DNA of 64,000 nucleotides from an uncultured bacterium (GTDB taxonomy: Bacteria; Verrucomicrobiota; Kiritimatiellia; CAIKKV01). The notes under the pieces are model-generated. The model searched no databases. It was not told where the DNA came from and saw only the letters and a list, made by a program, of their open reading frames with translations. The stretch lies in contig CALHRZ010000023.1 of the NCBI GenBank assembly GCA_938038445.1, positions 1 to 64,000 of the forward strand, in the 5' to 3' direction. Within the stretch, counting starts at the first letter, position 1, and every line of letters begins with the position of its first letter. This document shows positions 9,187 to 16,565 of the stretch, in pieces. The position numbers were made by a program, and so were the translations under genes.

Positions 9187-9984
9187 ATGCGTCTCGGAAT
9201 CTGCACTTCTCCCGAACACCTCCAAGCCGCCTCCCACGCGGGTTTTGACTTCGCCGAAATGGGCTGCTCCACGCTGCAGTACGCCCAAGACGACGCGGCG
9301 TTCGCTTCTGTTCGTACGGCTTTCCGCCAGGCTCCGTTGCCCATCGAAGCCTTTAATGTTTTCCTTCCGCCCACCTTGAAGGTGACCGGTCCTGTCGTGG
9401 ACGAGGACTCCCTCCGTCGCCACATGGACCGGGTCCTCCGCCGGGCTTCTGAAGTCGGCGCTTCGATCATTGTATTCGGCAGCGGAGGGGCGCGTCGTGT
9501 CCCCGAGGGGTTCCCCCTTGAGAAGGCTCGGTCGCAGTTCATGAACGCAGCCCGTCTCGCCGCCGAGACTGCCGACCGTTATGGCGTTACGGTTGTTTTG
9601 GAACCTCTGTATAAACGGGCATGCAATTTTTTCAACCGAACCGATCAGGGGCTTGCATACGTGGAGGGTGTGGCCCACCCTCGACTGCGGCTTCTTGCCG
9701 ATCTTTTTCACATGGGTCGCGAAGCCGAGCCCTTCGAAAATCTCGTGAAAGCGGGTCTCTATCTGGCCCATATCCACCTCCCAACCCCCCCTCTCCCCGA
9801 TATCGGATGGGGAGAGGCCGGTCCCTTCGATTTCGAGAGGTTCTTTGCCGCTCTTAAGAAGGCGGACTACCAGGGGCGCATTAGCGTTGAGGATAACAAC
9901 GGGTTGCTAAGCAAAAGTTCCCTTCCGCTGGCCGAGTCCTTTCGGTTCATCCGAGAGTGGCTTGCGGAACGGTTAGGCGCTTGA
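9187..9984 (+). CDS. Sugar phosphate isomerase/epimerase family protein (AP endonuclease 2 fold)
   Basis: This 265-residue single TIM barrel belongs to the xylose isomerase-like group (AP_endonuc_2). Likely metal ligands are the Glu of VVLEPLYK, the Asp/His of LLADLFHMG, the His of LAHIHLP and the Glu of RISVEDN. Such enzymes isomerise or epimerise sugars, inositols or hydroxypyruvate, and the substrate is not predictable. The start ATG at 9187 has no clear ribosome-binding site. Its last 38 bases overlap the convergent ATP-grasp/GNAT gene. Confidence 0.85.
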   Translation: MRLGICTSPEHLQAASHAGFDFAEMGCSTLQYAQDDAAFASVRTAFRQAPLPIEAFNVFLPPTLKVTGPVVDEDSLRRHMDRVLRRASEVGASIIVFGSGGARRVPEGFPLEKARSQFMNAARLAAETADRYGVTVVLEPLYKRACNFFNRTDQGLAYVEGVAHPRLRLLADLFHMGREAEPFENLVKAGLYLAHIHLPTPPLPDIGWGEAGPFDFERFFAALKKADYQGRISVEDNNGLLSKSSLPLAESFRFIREWLAERLGA

Positions 9985-11491
9985 TGTAGATGGCCAAAGG
10001 GTCCCCTGGCGCATAATAATCGGCGATTTCCGCTTCGAGTCGGTATCCGCATCGTTCATAAAAACCCCGTGTTGCCCGGTAGGCAGGTCGTCCGGATGTT
10101 TCCAGCACACACAACATCCCGCCGCGGGCGGCAATTTCCCGTTCCGCATGCTCCAACAAACGCCGGCCATATCCCCGACCTTGGCATTTCGGATCCACAG
10201 CGATCCAATAGATGTCAAACGTTCCCGCCGTACAGGGCGTCGGGCCAAAACAAACCCAGCCAACAGCCTGCCCGTCGTCTTCCAACACCCAAGACTGGTA
10301 GTGGCCGCCAGGGCCATCCCGCAGGGCGTCATCCAGCACCTCGCGGGCGATTTCCAATTCATGAGGCTGAAAAACTCCCGTCCGTCGCACAAATTCAAGC
10401 ACCGCCTCTCGATCACACAGTTCGGATCGCCGAAGGCGCAGCTCGTCGGCTCCCCGAGACGATGGCTTCGAACGTCCCAGCGTCAGGGGGAGACCCAACC
10501 GGCAACCGGCATTCTCCAACATCGCGCGCACAAATTCCTCAAATGAAAAACCGGCAGCCTCGAGCGCTTTGGTAAAACCGGCTTCCGGTGATATGTCGGG
10601 GTTCGGATTGACTTCCAAGACGAACATTCGCCCCGTTTCATCCATTCGCAAGTCCACCCGGGCATAATCTCGGCATCCGAGGGCATGCCAGGCCGACCGG
10701 GCCAGTGCCATAGCCCGCGCTTTTTCTTCTTCCGAGAGAGGGGCGGGAAGAAGTCGAGGGGTATGGCGATACTCGAAAGAGCGGGGACGCCATTTGGCCG
10801 AATAGCCCAGGATGCGGGGACGATGGGAACCGAACGCGCTGAAATCAATTTCCGCAGGAGGAAAAATCTCGATCTTTCCATTCATTTCCGCCAGAGAGAG
10901 GTTCAGTTCACGGGTTCCGACAAACGTTTCGATCAACGCAGGTTGGTTCATCTTGCGATGAATCCGCCGGACGGCAGCCGCCAGTGCATCACCCGGCCAT
11001 TCGACCACGGATCGGTGGTCAATCCCTTCACTGGCATCACTTTTTAACGGTTTGACCATGTAGCGACCCGGGGAGAGCCGGCGCGGAAGCGGAAGCTCAC
11101 CCTGTGGAATCGTGAACCCTTTAGGCACGGGAACACCAGCCGCCTCCAAAAGGGCTTTTGCCGCCGCTTTGTCGAGAGCCACACTGAGGCAGGGGGCATC
11201 ATTACCCGTTGTTTCCCGTCCAAAGGCGCGCGCGACCGAGGGAACCCGATTGGCCGCTTCAGAGTCCTCGGGAAGCGTTTCCACAAGATTGAACAGAATC
11301 CGGGCGGGGTGAGCCGACAGGACTGCCGGCAAATCCGCAAGCGCGCGCAGGGACGCTTGCGTAAAAGGGACGCCAAGGCGATCGAGCGCCTCCGAAACCG
11401 CTTTCACCTCATCCAGGACGCCCTGTTCACTTTCCGCCGCACTGCGAGGTTGATTGTAAAGAAGAAGAACCGCCTCGCGCCAAAGCCTCAT
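9947..11491 (-). CDS. D-Ala-D-Ala ligase-like ATP-grasp fused to a GNAT acetyltransferase
   Basis: This 514-residue protein has two domains. Residues 1 to about 330 form an ATP-grasp ligase related to D-alanine--D-alanine ligase, with VPVPKGFTI, the nucleotide-binding KPLKSDASEGID, and the metal-binding DLRMDETGRMFVLEVNPNPD. Residues about 345-514 form a GNAT acetyltransferase with IYWIAVDPKCQGRGYGRRLL, including the acetyl-CoA loop CQGRGYG. Its start overlaps the kamA stop as ATGA, so the two are almost certainly co-translated. KamA makes beta-lysine; AblB-type GNAT enzymes acetylate it. The fusion may therefore process beta-lysine or ligate it to another amine-bearing substrate. That role is inferred; the domains are clear. 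Confidence 0.88.
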   Translation of the reverse strand: MRLWREAVLLLYNQPRSAAESEQGVLDEVKAVSEALDRLGVPFTQASLRALADLPAVLSAHPARILFNLVETLPEDSEAANRVPSVARAFGRETTGNDAPCLSVALDKAAAKALLEAAGVPVPKGFTIPQGELPLPRRLSPGRYMVKPLKSDASEGIDHRSVVEWPGDALAAAVRRIHRKMNQPALIETFVGTRELNLSLAEMNGKIEIFPPAEIDFSAFGSHRPRILGYSAKWRPRSFEYRHTPRLLPAPLSEEEKARAMALARSAWHALGCRDYARVDLRMDETGRMFVLEVNPNPDISPEAGFTKALEAAGFSFEEFVRAMLENAGCRLGLPLTLGRSKPSSRGADELRLRRSELCDREAVLEFVRRTGVFQPHELEIAREVLDDALRDGPGGHYQSWVLEDDGQAVGWVCFGPTPCTAGTFDIYWIAVDPKCQGRGYGRRLLEHAEREIAARGGMLCVLETSGRPAYRATRGFYERCGYRLEAEIADYYAPGDPLAIYIKRLTVPQATLG

Positions 11492-12858
11492 TTTAGGGAA
11501 ACCACCCGACTTTTACGGGCGCGGCGGACAGCACGTTCCCCTCCCATCGGAATAATGGCGGTCTGGCGACCGGATGCGATTTGCCAGACGCCTTCCGGCG
11601 TTTCCGCGCAGGCGATCGGCGCATGCTCCGTTTCGTGCCGATAGCGAGGTTCGGGGTATTGTACCATCATTCCTTCATAATTCCGCAACACGGTGTGCGT
11701 GGGGCTCATCGAGACGATGTAATTGGGAAGAAGGGGCACTTTTCCTCCCCCATGAGGGGTGTCCACCACGAAAGTGGGAATCGCAAGGCCGCTGACCCGC
11801 CCTCGTAAATACTCCATGATTTCCAACCCTTTGGCGAGCGGCGTTCGGAAATGTTCGACACCCCGCACAAGATCGCATTGGAACAGATAGTAGGGCTTGA
11901 CACGCATTCGAAGCAGTCCGCGGCAAAGCTGGGCCATCACTTCCGGATCATCGTTGACCCCGCGAAGGAGTACCGACTGGTTGCCCATCGGAATGCCTGC
12001 ATCGACTAAGGCCGTGCAAGCGTTCGAAGCCTCGGGTGTCAACTCCTGAGGATGGTTGAAATGGGTGTTGACCCAGATGGGGTGATACTTGCGCAGCATC
12101 GCGGTCAGTTCGGGCGTAATTCGCATGGGAAGAACGACCGGTGTCCGTGTTCCGATCCGAATCAATTCGACGCTGGGCACGCTCCGAACCGCTTCGAGGA
12201 TCCGTTCAAGGGCCGATGTCTCCATCGTGAAGGGATCACCGCCTGAAATAATCACATCTTTGATTTCCGGATGGGCCGTGAGATACTCGTGAATTAGCCG
12301 AATGCGCGGCACGGACAGAGTGGATTCCCGAGTGCCCGCCACCCTCTTGCGCGTGCAATGGCGGCAGTACATCGCACAGGTGGTCGTGGCCATCACCAGT
12401 GCTCGATCCCGGTAACGATGAATCAGTCCCGGAACCGGCATGTCCTGGTCTTCCTCGAGCGGATCCGCTTTAAGAAAGGGAGGATCGCGCAGTTCTTGAA
12501 TCTGGGGAATCGACATCCGAAAAACCGGATCCAAATCATCCAGACGCTGAATCAATGAAGCATAGTAGGGCGTGATGGCCATCGGATAACGAGCCACCAC
12601 TTCATTGATTTCCGCCGACATCCGAAGCTCTGGAAAACATTCCAACAATGCCCCGACAGAACGGAGGCGGTTCCGAATCTGCCATTTCCACTCGCTCCAA
12701 CGACCGCTTTTCTCGGCATCTAGACGGGAACGAAACGAAAGGTCGGAGCGTGAATAATTTGCGTCAACGGACGGCGCCGCCACAACAGATGGCGGACACA
12801 ACGGAGGCTCGTCTACCGAAACGAGGCTTGAGTCGGCGATACTGCCACCTTCATTCAT
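11488..12858 (-). CDS. kamA: L-lysine 2,3-aminomutase (KamA family radical SAM enzyme)
   Basis: This 456-residue enzyme would convert L-lysine to beta-lysine using a [4Fe-4S] cluster, SAM and PLP. The radical-SAM cysteines are Cys161, Cys165 and Cys168 in TTCAMYCRHCTRKR. SGGDP follows, as does the PLP-lysine region DTPHGGGKVPLLPNY. Acidic residues in FQCDLVRGVEHF and FVVDTPHGG match the substrate-amine ligands of true KamA. The length exceeds the shorter EpmB proteins that act on EF-P, and no epmA or efp is adjacent. The first 40 residues are poorly conserved and the start is less certain. It is followed by the ATP-grasp/GNAT fusion with an ATGA junction. Confidence 0.92.
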   Translation of the reverse strand: MNEGGSIADSSLVSVDEPPLCPPSVVAAPSVDANYSRSDLSFRSRLDAEKSGRWSEWKWQIRNRLRSVGALLECFPELRMSAEINEVVARYPMAITPYYASLIQRLDDLDPVFRMSIPQIQELRDPPFLKADPLEEDQDMPVPGLIHRYRDRALVMATTTCAMYCRHCTRKRVAGTRESTLSVPRIRLIHEYLTAHPEIKDVIISGGDPFTMETSALERILEAVRSVPSVELIRIGTRTPVVLPMRITPELTAMLRKYHPIWVNTHFNHPQELTPEASNACTALVDAGIPMGNQSVLLRGVNDDPEVMAQLCRGLLRMRVKPYYLFQCDLVRGVEHFRTPLAKGLEIMEYLRGRVSGLAIPTFVVDTPHGGGKVPLLPNYIVSMSPTHTVLRNYEGMMVQYPEPRYRHETEHAPIACAETPEGVWQIASGRQTAIIPMGGERAVRRARKSRVVSLK

Positions 12859-13018
12859 TGTTGGGACCTTGCCCTTTCCGTTTGATCCCGCAGCAACAGG
12901 GGAAACAATCCATGTTTCACTGTGTCATCCTGTCGCATTGGGTTAACGCCACATCCCATTGGAATCTAATTGCAACTCAACCACTATCTGTTGTGCCCTG
13001 AAATTTGTATCACCGCAT

Positions 13019-13046
13019 ACGATAAAACTTTTCAAAAAATAGTCAA
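13019..13046 (-). promoter_or_regulatory. Candidate promoter for the kamA unit
   Basis: On the minus strand TTGACT (13046-13041) is followed after 16 bases by TATCGT (13024-13019). It lies in the AT-rich gap between kamA and the thioredoxin-like gene and would give a leader of about 155 nt. Confidence 0.4.
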
Positions 13047-13073
13047 CGGCGATGAAAAATTTTTTATGTTTTT

Positions 13074-13595
13074 TTATTTAGGTTTGATTTTTTTCAAAAG
13101 TTCTTGAAGGTGCTCGACATAGGAAGCAGCGCCTCCTTTTCGATAGCCCGTCCTGGCGAATTCTTTTCCATTCGAATCGATAAGTACAATGGTCGGATAC
13201 CCCTGGATTCCGAACTGAGCCTGAAGTTTACTGTTTTGCGCTTTGAGAGCGGGAGGTTGCGGCTTCCGCATAGGAAAATCGATTTCTACTAAAATGAAAT
13301 TATTGGAGGCAAATTGTTTGAATTCCGGCTGATTAAACACCTCTTTTTTGAGTTTGATGCACCAGCCGCACCAGTCGGATCCTGTAAAATCAAGCAACAA
13401 GGGTTTGTTCTGCTCTTTCGCTTTCTTAAGAGCCTCTTCGAAATCTGTCATCCATTCCAAACCCTCTTCCCCTACCTTGGGGAGGGTCATTTTTTGGACC
13501 GGTTCCGTCGCTGAAATCGGAGCCGTTTGTTCGGTCATACCACTAGAACTCATTCCGACCAGGACTACTAATATACCAATGACCAGCCTTTTCAT
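13074..13595 (-). CDS. Exported thioredoxin-like protein
   Basis: This 173-residue protein has an N-terminal signal sequence (MKRLVIGILVVLVGMSSSG) and a single thioredoxin fold of the Thioredoxin_7 type, with active site SDWCGWC (Cys76, Cys79) and the cis-Pro loop GIQGYPTIVLID. It is probably a periplasmic thiol-disulfide reductase or isomerase. The start at 13595 follows GGAGAA; an upstream in-frame Met would add 12 residues ahead of the signal peptide. It stands between pheA and kamA on the same strand but is separated from kamA by an AT-rich promoter region. Confidence 0.88.
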   Translation of the reverse strand: MKRLVIGILVVLVGMSSSGMTEQTAPISATEPVQKMTLPKVGEEGLEWMTDFEEALKKAKEQNKPLLLDFTGSDWCGWCIKLKKEVFNQPEFKQFASNNFILVEIDFPMRKPQPPALKAQNSKLQAQFGIQGYPTIVLIDSNGKEFARTGYRKGGAASYVEHLQELLKKIKPK

Positions 13596-13667
13596 TTGTT
13601 CTCCAATGCTTGATCGCCTTTCTTTAACCATAACGTGATTTCTGAAAAATAGGAATTGTTTTTTATC

Positions 13668-14552
13668 CTAATGGCCAATCAGTGAATTTTCGTTTCGATA
13701 GATACCAAGCAGTCTGGCTCCGTCGGTAACAGGTCGAAGTTCCTCCAAAACTTTTTGAAACCTTTCCGTTGCGCCATGTTCAGCGGCTTCCATAAAAAAT
13801 CCGTACTCCCAAGGTTTTCCTGGCAAAGGCCGACTTTGTATAAATGTAAGGTTCACGCTGTGATGACGAAACGGTTCCAGGCTTTCGAGAAGAGATCCAG
13901 GCCGATTTGCAAGAATCACGTGAAGAAGGGTGCGCCATTCCCCCGGCGTGGGCTGTCGGCGCTCCCACCCTGCGTCTGGTCGCCGCAGCACAAAGAAACG
14001 GGTCGCGTTGGAAGGGTCGTCCTGGATGTTCTCCGCAAGAACTTTAAGTCCGTAGAGTCGCGCGGCGTAAAGACCAGCAATGGCGGCCGCCTCCTTGTGA
14101 TCCCGAATCCGTATCGCAGCCTCTGCCGTGCTGCTCATGGCGACGCGCTCGGCACCGTCCAAATTGGCATCCAACCAAGCTTCACATTGAGCTAAGGCTT
14201 GGGGGTGACTGTACACAACTGTAATCCGGCCAAGAGGAGGCGCATCCGGAGCGCCAAGAAGAGCCTGATGTACCGGCAAACTGAACTGGGCCACCACCGT
14301 CGTCCAATCCGATCGGGCTAGCTGATCAAGCGTCTGGGTCACCGGTCCTTCGGTTGAGTTCTCCACAGGAACGATGGCCTCCTCCACCCCGGCATGGGAT
14401 TCGGACGACAGACTCCAGAACAGTTCGCGAACCGTGCGGCAGGGGTAAGGATCAAAACCATTGCGGTAGTATGCGAGACAAGCCTCGTGGGAATGGGTGC
14501 CTTCGGGTCCCAAAAAAGCAACTTTTTTTATTTTTTTATGTGTCATATTCAT
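13668..14552 (-). CDS. pheA: Prephenate dehydratase with ACT domain
   Basis: This 294-residue monofunctional P-protein converts prephenate to phenylpyruvate in phenylalanine synthesis. The catalytic part opens with VAFLGPEGTHSHEA and has VPVENSTEGPV and NATRFFVL. The C-terminal ACT domain begins at LLHVILANRPGSLLESLEPF and usually mediates Phe feedback inhibition. The ESRP motif that normally contacts Phe reads QSRP here, so feedback strength may be altered. The ATG at 14552 lacks a good ribosome-binding site, and a second ATG two codons later is possible. A chorismate mutase domain is absent. The upstream leader shows an apparent Phe attenuator, described separately. Confidence 0.93.
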   Translation of the reverse strand: MNMTHKKIKKVAFLGPEGTHSHEACLAYYRNGFDPYPCRTVRELFWSLSSESHAGVEEAIVPVENSTEGPVTQTLDQLARSDWTTVVAQFSLPVHQALLGAPDAPPLGRITVVYSHPQALAQCEAWLDANLDGAERVAMSSTAEAAIRIRDHKEAAAIAGLYAARLYGLKVLAENIQDDPSNATRFFVLRRPDAGWERRQPTPGEWRTLLHVILANRPGSLLESLEPFRHHSVNLTFIQSRPLPGKPWEYGFFMEAAEHGATERFQKVLEELRPVTDGARLLGIYRNENSLIGH

Positions 14553-14589
14553 TGGAATAGGTTTCGGGGTTTGAATGGAATCGGAAAAC

Positions 14590-14627
14590 AAAAAACCGCG
14601 TGTCCGTCGGGCCGGACACGCGGTTTT
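14590..14627 (-). terminator. Rho-independent terminator in the pheA leader (attenuator)
   Basis: A perfect 15-bp stem (14627-14613 with 14606-14592) closes a 6-base loop. Read on the minus strand it is followed by TTTTTTGTTTT, the first four T of which are in the stem. It ends 38 bases before the pheA ATG, so it would terminate the pheA message rather than that of the znu operon. Its arms share CGCGTGTCC/GGACACGCG with the upstream hairpin. Confidence 0.7.
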
Positions 14628-14653
14628 CCACCGGTCTGATCGTTCTGGGCAGA

Positions 14654-14703
14654 TGTTTACCCAGCCGACCGGACACGCGTGTCCGGCCAACGAAAGGTAA
14701 ACA
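14654..14703 (-). repeat. Nested hairpin in the pheA leader (possible anti-attenuator segments)
   Basis: An 18-bp perfect palindrome (14669-14686, CCGGACACGCGTGTCCGG) is nested inside an outer inverted repeat, TGTTTACC at 14654-14661 against GGTAAACA at 14696-14703. The distal palindrome arm (14677-14665) can pair with the downstream terminator arm (14610-14599) over 12 bp with one bulge, so the two hairpins can be mutually exclusive. Confidence 0.65.
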
Positions 14704-14728
14704 CAACGAAAAGCCCTCTACACTTCAT
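14657..14728 (-). CDS. pheL: Putative phenylalanine leader peptide
   Basis: A 23-codon frame starts at ATG 14728 and ends at TAA 14657. It begins MKCRGLFVVFTFRW, with Phe codons at positions 7, 10 and 12. Its second half overlaps the first hairpin of the leader. There is no ribosome-binding site, but a promoter -10 box ends six bases before the ATG, so translation could start on a leaderless mRNA. Placement just ahead of an attenuator-like hairpin pair and pheA fits a stalling peptide that reads Phe-tRNA supply. This is inferred from position and composition only. Confidence 0.5.
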   Translation of the reverse strand: MKCRGLFVVFTFRWPDTRVRSAG

Positions 14729-14734
14729 GGCTAA

Positions 14735-14763
14735 AGTAAATCCAATATCTTTCAAACTGTCAA
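14735..14763 (-). promoter_or_regulatory. Candidate pheA promoter
   Basis: Minus-strand TTGACA (14763-14758) and TTTACT (14740-14735) are separated by 17 bases. The -35 box is a perfect consensus. Transcription would begin about 14729-14727, at the leader-peptide ATG, and give a leader of about 175 nt before pheA. Confidence 0.6.
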
Positions 14764-15064
14764 CCTCATTTATGTCATTCTAATTTCTACTGGATGGGTT
14801 AGCAACGTAGAATCGGCTCTGGAAGGTACCCGTTGGACAGTTTTTGTAGAACACCCCAAGTTTCGGTTGCCTTTGACCGGAACCTGCAGTGCCCGACCAA
14901 ATTTTTGCATCCTCTGCCATCGTTATCGGCAAGGACGAGTGACCAAAAAGATCGGCCACGGGAGTGGCGGAACGATAAGGCTCGTCATCGTTTTCTTACG
15001 GTTCTGCACATCTCCTTTTTGCTTAAAAACCGTGCCAAAACACCGCTTCACTGTTGAGACGGAA
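14764..15064. other. Gene-free stretch between pheA promoter and znuB
   Basis: These 301 bases follow the znuB stop on the minus strand. Short frames on the plus strand (for example 14833-15057) have no recognisable family, no ribosome-binding site and unusual composition. No tRNA-like fold, terminator or repeat was recognised. Confidence 0.4.
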
Positions 15065-15865
15065 TTATCCATTTTGAAAGATCATCCTCAACCCGCCGAT
15101 TACAGCAGGAAGAAGAACGGTCAAGACGATAATCGTTGGATTGGACGGAAGGTCGTAACGAAACGAAACACTCATACCGATTAGCGTTGAAACCGAACTG
15201 AAAATAATTCCCAGTATAAGTGCACTCCTTAATCGGCGGGTGCATAGCAAGGCCGCTGCAGGGGGAGCGATCAGGTAGCAAAACACCAAGCCGGCTCCCG
15301 CCACTTTTGAAGCGAGAGAAATGACGAGCCCCAATCCAACGAAAAAAAACGTTTGCCAGAACCGCACCTTGATCCCCATGACCCATGCAGCATCTCGATC
15401 GAGAAAGGCATAGAGGATCGGGCGGGCAAACAGCAACTGTGCCAGAGAAACAGGAACCAACACGAAGGCCAAAACCAGAAGATCCCTGCGAGAGGTCAAT
15501 ATCAAATCCCCATACAACAACGCTTTGATCTCTATCAATCCAAAGCCACTCCGGGCAACCAACAAAATCGCGCCGGAAGTTGCCAAGAGAAACATCAGAC
15601 CCAGCAGAGTATCCCGCGGGAGACGACTCCCTTCCAACGGAAATGCCACCACCGCTACGCTTGCCAGCGTTAAAGTCAAGGCGCCCGCCATGGCTGGAAT
15701 ATGTAAAAGATACGCAAGCGCAACCCCACAGAGAGCCGTTTCCGATAGAGTAATTCCAACAAACACCGACCGTTTGAGAATCACCCATAGGCCCATAAGC
15801 CCACAGGCGGAAGCAATCAGCAAACCAGCAATAACCGCATCCGGAAACTCATGAAATAAGTTCAT
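15065..15865 (-). CDS. znuB: Metal (zinc/manganese) ABC transporter permease
   Basis: This 266-residue polytopic inner-membrane protein of the ABC-3 family has about eight hydrophobic segments and would form the channel of a zinc or manganese importer. Family blocks include GLWVILKRSVFVGITLSETALCGVALAYL and SLASKVAGAGLVFCYLIAPPAAALL. It is the last gene of the unit and starts seven bases after the ATPase gene stop. Metal specificity cannot be read from the permease; the His-rich porin and binding protein in the operon favour zinc. Confidence 0.92.
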   Translation of the reverse strand: MNLFHEFPDAVIAGLLIASACGLMGLWVILKRSVFVGITLSETALCGVALAYLLHIPAMAGALTLTLASVAVVAFPLEGSRLPRDTLLGLMFLLATSGAILLVARSGFGLIEIKALLYGDLILTSRRDLLVLAFVLVPVSLAQLLFARPILYAFLDRDAAWVMGIKVRFWQTFFFVGLGLVISLASKVAGAGLVFCYLIAPPAAALLCTRRLRSALILGIIFSSVSTLIGMSVSFRYDLPSNPTIIVLTVLLPAVIGGLRMIFQNG

Positions 15866-15872
15866 TTCAGCC

Positions 15873-16565
15873 CTATCGGAACGCCATGGGAGGCGTTTTT
15901 TTTGCTAAAAGGTCTTTCGCATTCACCAAAGCGGCCAAACCATGTTCTATCCAGCAGAGGCAGTCTGCAAGAGCCGCCGCCTGATGCAGTCCATGGTGCA
16001 CAAGGACCACCGTTCGCCCCTCTTGTTTTACGAGCTCTTGCAAAATGCGCAAAATTTCTGTCTCCGTTGGCTCGTCCAATTCCGATGTCGGTTCGTCCAG
16101 CAAAAGAACTTCGGCTCCCATGACAAAGGCACGAGCGACCAAGGTCTTTTGCTTCATACCACCTGATAATTCTCCAAACGTTTTGTTTTGATGTTCGATC
16201 AAGCCAAGCTTTTCTAACACACGGTCCACAGTTCGACGGTCCATTAGCGAAGGTTGTTTCCACCAACCCAGGCGAGGATACAATCCCATTTCGACGATTT
16301 GTCGTAAAGAAACGGGGAAAATTGGATCAATCGTCTTTTGCTGCGGCACATAGGCAGGGCGAAAAACAGCCTCCGTGGTTACGATCCGTCCTCGCGTGAT
16401 GGGAACAAGTCCCAAAATAGCTTTGAGAAGGGTTGTTTTTCCTGCCCCATTGGGACCAACGATCGGAAGGAAGCATCCGCGTGGAATGTCCAACCATATT
16501 CCGCGCAAAATCTCTTGACCACCCAATTGGACGTGAAGATCTTCGCACCGAATCGCGAGGTTCAT
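15873..16565 (-). CDS. znuC: Metal (zinc/manganese) ABC transporter ATP-binding protein
   Basis: This 230-residue ATPase powers the ZnuB permease. Walker A is GPNGAGKTTLLKAI, the signature is LSGGMKQKTLVARA, and Walker B is VLLLDEPTSELDEP, followed by the switch His in VLVHHGLHQA. The start ATG at 16565 shares one base with the znuA stop (TAATG), so the two are translationally coupled. It lies between znuA and znuB in the usual order for this operon type. Confidence 0.94.
   Translation of the reverse strand: MNLAIRCEDLHVQLGGQEILRGIWLDIPRGCFLPIVGPNGAGKTTLLKAILGLVPITRGRIVTTEAVFRPAYVPQQKTIDPIFPVSLRQIVEMGLYPRLGWWKQPSLMDRRTVDRVLEKLGLIEHQNKTFGELSGGMKQKTLVARAFVMGAEVLLLDEPTSELDEPTETEILRILQELVKQEGRTVVLVHHGLHQAAALADCLCWIEHGLAALVNAKDLLAKKTPPMAFR

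Noticed and set aside
14592-14627. Terminator of the znu operon
   Set aside because: It lies over 430 bases beyond the znuB stop and inside the apparent pheA leader, so attenuation of pheA fits better.
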